A stretch of 49,155 nt of DNA from NCBI GenBank assembly GCA_018882835.1, contig VERE01000020.1:1-49155 (forward strand). The letters run 5' to 3'. This DNA is from Limnohabitans sp. (lineage in GTDB: Bacteria; Pseudomonadota; Gammaproteobacteria; Burkholderiales; Burkholderiaceae_C). Positions 47,197 to 49,155 of the stretch are shown piece after piece (position 1 is the first letter of the stretch; every line of letters begins with the position of its first letter). The notes under the pieces are model-generated. The model did not search any database. It saw only the letters and a program-made list of their open reading frames with translations, and had not been told where the DNA came from. Position numbers and translations under genes: made by a program.

Positions 47197-48726
47197 ATGG
47201 CGCAGCGCAAGCGACGGATGGGTGTTGGCAAACTCGGCCGCTTGTGCGCCGGACTTGCGACGATCTGGTTGGGTGGCGCTTTGGCATCGCCTGCCGCCAT
47301 CCAGAAGATCGATCATGTGGTGATCATCTATGCAGAGAACCACAGCTTTGACAATTTGTACGGCCTGTTTCCGGGCGCCAACGGCATTGCCAATGCCACG
47401 CCCGCGCAAGCCACGCAACTTGACCATGACGGCCAACCGCTCAAAGAACTCGTGATCTTTGACCACCATGGGCATCCTGATCCCGCCTACCCAAAGTTGC
47501 CGAACCGACCCTTTCGGATCGATGCGCCCCCCGTCGACAAATCAATCAGCGACATGGTGCCAAGTCCGGTGCATGCTTTTTTCCACAACCAAGAACAAAT
47601 CAACGGCGGACAAAACAACATGTTTGCGGCCATGTCCACGCGTGGCGGGTGGGTGATGGGGCACTACGATGGCAGCCAATTCAAACTCTGGCAGTGGGCA
47701 AAACAATACACCCTGGCGGACAACTTTTTCATGGGTGCCTTTGGCGGTTCGTACTTGAACCATCTTTGGCTGGTGTGTGCCTGTACGCCACGCCATGACG
47801 ATGCGCCAGCGTCGATGCGCGTTCGACTGGATGCCGGCGGCAAGCTGGAGAAGAAGCCTGGCTCACCCTCTGCAAGCGAAGGCGCGGTCCAGGTCTACAG
47901 CGGTGGTGGGGTGCAAGTGTCGCCTCAGGGCTGGTCTGTCAATACCACGCAACCTCCTTTTCAGCCCAGTGGCATCCCGCCTGCGCCGCAAGGACCATGG
48001 ACCCATGCCAACCCGGCAGGCGCTGTTTTCTCTGGCAATTTGCAAGTGCCTTTGCCGGCGCAGACTTTGCCAACCATTGGGGACCGTTTGAGTGACAAGG
48101 GCATCGCCTGGGCGTGGTACGCCGGGGGCTACCGACAAGCGCTGGCGGACGGGCAGCAAGCGCCGACTCAAAAGCGCCAAGTGATTTACAACACGGGGTC
48201 CAGCTCTCCCATTTTCCAGCCTCATCACCAACCCTTCAATTACTTTCAGCGTTTCGCGCCGGGCACACCAGACCGGGAGCGTCATTTGAAAGACGGCGAA
48301 GATTTTTGGGCTGACATCCAGGCAGGGCGTTTGCCCGCGGTCAGTTTTTACAAGCCGGTGGGCCGTGTCAATCAGCACCCGAGTTACACCGACGTGAAGT
48401 CTGGCGATGACCATATCGACGCGGTCTTGCATGCCTTGCGCCAAAGCCCTCAATGGTCGAAAATGTTGGTTGTGGTCACCTACGATGAGAATGGCGGTTA
48501 TTGGGACCATGTGCCGCCACCTCGAGGGCCTGGTTGGAGCGATGCTTTCGGACCTGGAACCCGTGTGCCGGCTTTGCTCATTGGCCCCCATGTGAAGAAA
48601 GGCCATGTGGAGTCCACGGCTCTGGACACCACATCCATTTTGAAATTTGTCACAGATCGCTTTCAACTTCACCCATTGCCGGGGGTGCGTGAGAAGGTGG
48701 GTAATTTATCGACGGCGTTGGAATAG
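47197..48726 (+). CDS. exported acid phosphatase / phospholipase C-type phosphoesterase (AcpA family)
   Basis: 509 aa. A signal peptide runs to about residue 30 (GRLCAGLATIWLGGALA then SPAAIQ). The phosphoesterase opening VVIIYAENHSFDNLYG contains the nucleophile-region ENHSF (47-51). FMGAFGGSYLNHLWLVC and the metal-site VVVTYDENGGYWDHVPPP, close to phospholipase C enzymes, are present. A His/Asp-rich VNQHPSYTDVKSGDDHIDAV segment matches the second metal site. Acts in the periplasm or outside, releasing phosphate from phosphoesters. It lies opposite the aromatic operon and has no visible partner gene. Confidence 0.9.
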   Translation: MAQRKRRMGVGKLGRLCAGLATIWLGGALASPAAIQKIDHVVIIYAENHSFDNLYGLFPGANGIANATPAQATQLDHDGQPLKELVIFDHHGHPDPAYPKLPNRPFRIDAPPVDKSISDMVPSPVHAFFHNQEQINGGQNNMFAAMSTRGGWVMGHYDGSQFKLWQWAKQYTLADNFFMGAFGGSYLNHLWLVCACTPRHDDAPASMRVRLDAGGKLEKKPGSPSASEGAVQVYSGGGVQVSPQGWSVNTTQPPFQPSGIPPAPQGPWTHANPAGAVFSGNLQVPLPAQTLPTIGDRLSDKGIAWAWYAGGYRQALADGQQAPTQKRQVIYNTGSSSPIFQPHHQPFNYFQRFAPGTPDRERHLKDGEDFWADIQAGRLPAVSFYKPVGRVNQHPSYTDVKSGDDHIDAVLHALRQSPQWSKMLVVVTYDENGGYWDHVPPPRGPGWSDAFGPGTRVPALLIGPHVKKGHVESTALDTTSILKFVTDRFQLHPLPGVREKVGNLSTALE

Positions 48727-48746
48727 CCAAACAGGAAGTTGCCAAA

Positions 48747-49155
48747 ATGAAAATCTTTTCCAGTCTCATGGCCTTGCTCTGGATGAGCGTTTCGCTGGCC
48801 CTCGCCCAGGAGCAAGCGGTGGTGGTGTCCAGTACGCCCGTTTTACAGGTGGGCAGCGATCAGCAAACCCGGATTGCCTATTACAACGTGGTGTACGAGT
48901 ACGCGGGCAAGCGTTACAGCGCACAGATGCCACATGACCCAGGCCACTTTGTCACGATCCAGGTCACCCCCGTAGCACCTCCAGTCGCTGCATTGCCACC
49001 CACTGAATTGCCGGTGAGCACCTGGGTTCATAATTCCCCGCCGCAGGCAATGACGCCATCGGTGGCGCCGGTTTATTTGACGCCTTATGTGTATCCTTAT
49101 CCACCAGCCTACTACGGACCCGCGCCCTTCATGTTCAGTGTGGGCGTCGGTTATC
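48747..49155 (+). CDS. secreted protein of unknown function, cut by window end
   Basis: The first about 136 residues are visible. The signal peptide MKIFSSLMALLWMSVSLALA is followed by QEQAVVVSST. A short conserved-looking strand region YYNVVYEYAGKRYSAQMPHD, then PGHFVTIQVTP, is of a kind seen in small envelope proteins with glycine-zipper C-termini, though no such zipper is visible yet. A Pro/Tyr-rich tail (YVYPYPPAYYGPAP) follows. AGGAAG precedes ATG 48747. Function unknown. Confidence 0.75.
   Translation, partial: MKIFSSLMALLWMSVSLALAQEQAVVVSSTPVLQVGSDQQTRIAYYNVVYEYAGKRYSAQMPHDPGHFVTIQVTPVAPPVAALPPTELPVSTWVHNSPPQAMTPSVAPVYLTPYVYPYPPAYYGPAPFMFSVGVGY

Overview
The window reads as chromosomal DNA of a GC-rich betaproteobacterium, most likely a Comamonadaceae (Burkholderiales) member. 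The main reasons are the smc-zipA-ligA order, orphan tripartite-tricarboxylate (Bug/TctC) binding proteins, two branched-chain-type ABC importers, a feruloyl-CoA-synthetase type cluster and many small catabolic operons. The genus is not determined. I saw no tRNA, rRNA, CRISPR array, prophage or intact transposase gene.

Layout. (1) 1-1747, minus: end of the lysine/diaminopimelate genes dapC and dapD (dapD runs off the window). (2) 1792-3576: a membrane hybrid histidine kinase with receiver and HPt domains. (3) 3634-12602: a housekeeping run smc-zipA-ligA-def, continued by an epoxide-hydrolase-like enzyme and a 2-keto-4-pentenoate-hydratase-like enzyme. (4) 12606-18911: small catabolic units: an alpha/beta hydrolase (minus); an exported carboxymuconolactone-decarboxylase-like protein, a Bug protein, an SDR and a PEP-mutase-like lyase (plus); an aldo/keto reductase, a flavin reductase and a small Cys-rich protein (minus). 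(5) 18920-20619: an amidase gene and an NHL-repeat gene remnant lie between two inverted 41-bp repeats, each holding a perfect DnaA-box 9-mer. (6) 20643-25895: a cupin dioxygenase, a strong terminator, then a five-gene branched-chain-type ABC importer operon. (7) 25896-36095: a RidA-like unknown head to head with a Gfo/Idh/MocA oxidoreductase; a co-directional operon of quinone oxidoreductase, exported methyltransferase-like protein, beta-lactamase-fold hydrolase, class II aldolase, 4-OT tautomerase and a second Bug protein; then a second MocA oxidoreductase (minus), a permease, an apparently shortened binding protein and an SDR. (8) 36118-46993, minus: one tightly packed 10-gene operon for CoA-dependent breakdown of an aromatic acid, with its own ABC importer and a MarR regulator. 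A MarR-type palindrome overlaps its predicted promoter. (9) 47197-49155: an exported acid-phosphatase/phospholipase-C-type enzyme and the start of a secreted protein.

How it works together. In region 8 the importer (binding protein, LivH, fused LivM-LivG, LivF) would bring in the acid. The feruloyl-CoA-synthetase-like ligase activates it. The acyl-CoA dehydrogenase, enoyl-CoA hydratase and SDR would carry out beta-oxidation steps, and the hot-dog thioesterase releases an acid. The MarR protein probably senses a CoA thioester and controls the whole operon. The other small operons carry ring-cleavage-type enzymes (4-OT, hydratase, CMD-like, class II aldolase) beside uptake proteins. This fits a heterotroph feeding on plant-derived or humic aromatic acids and organic acids.
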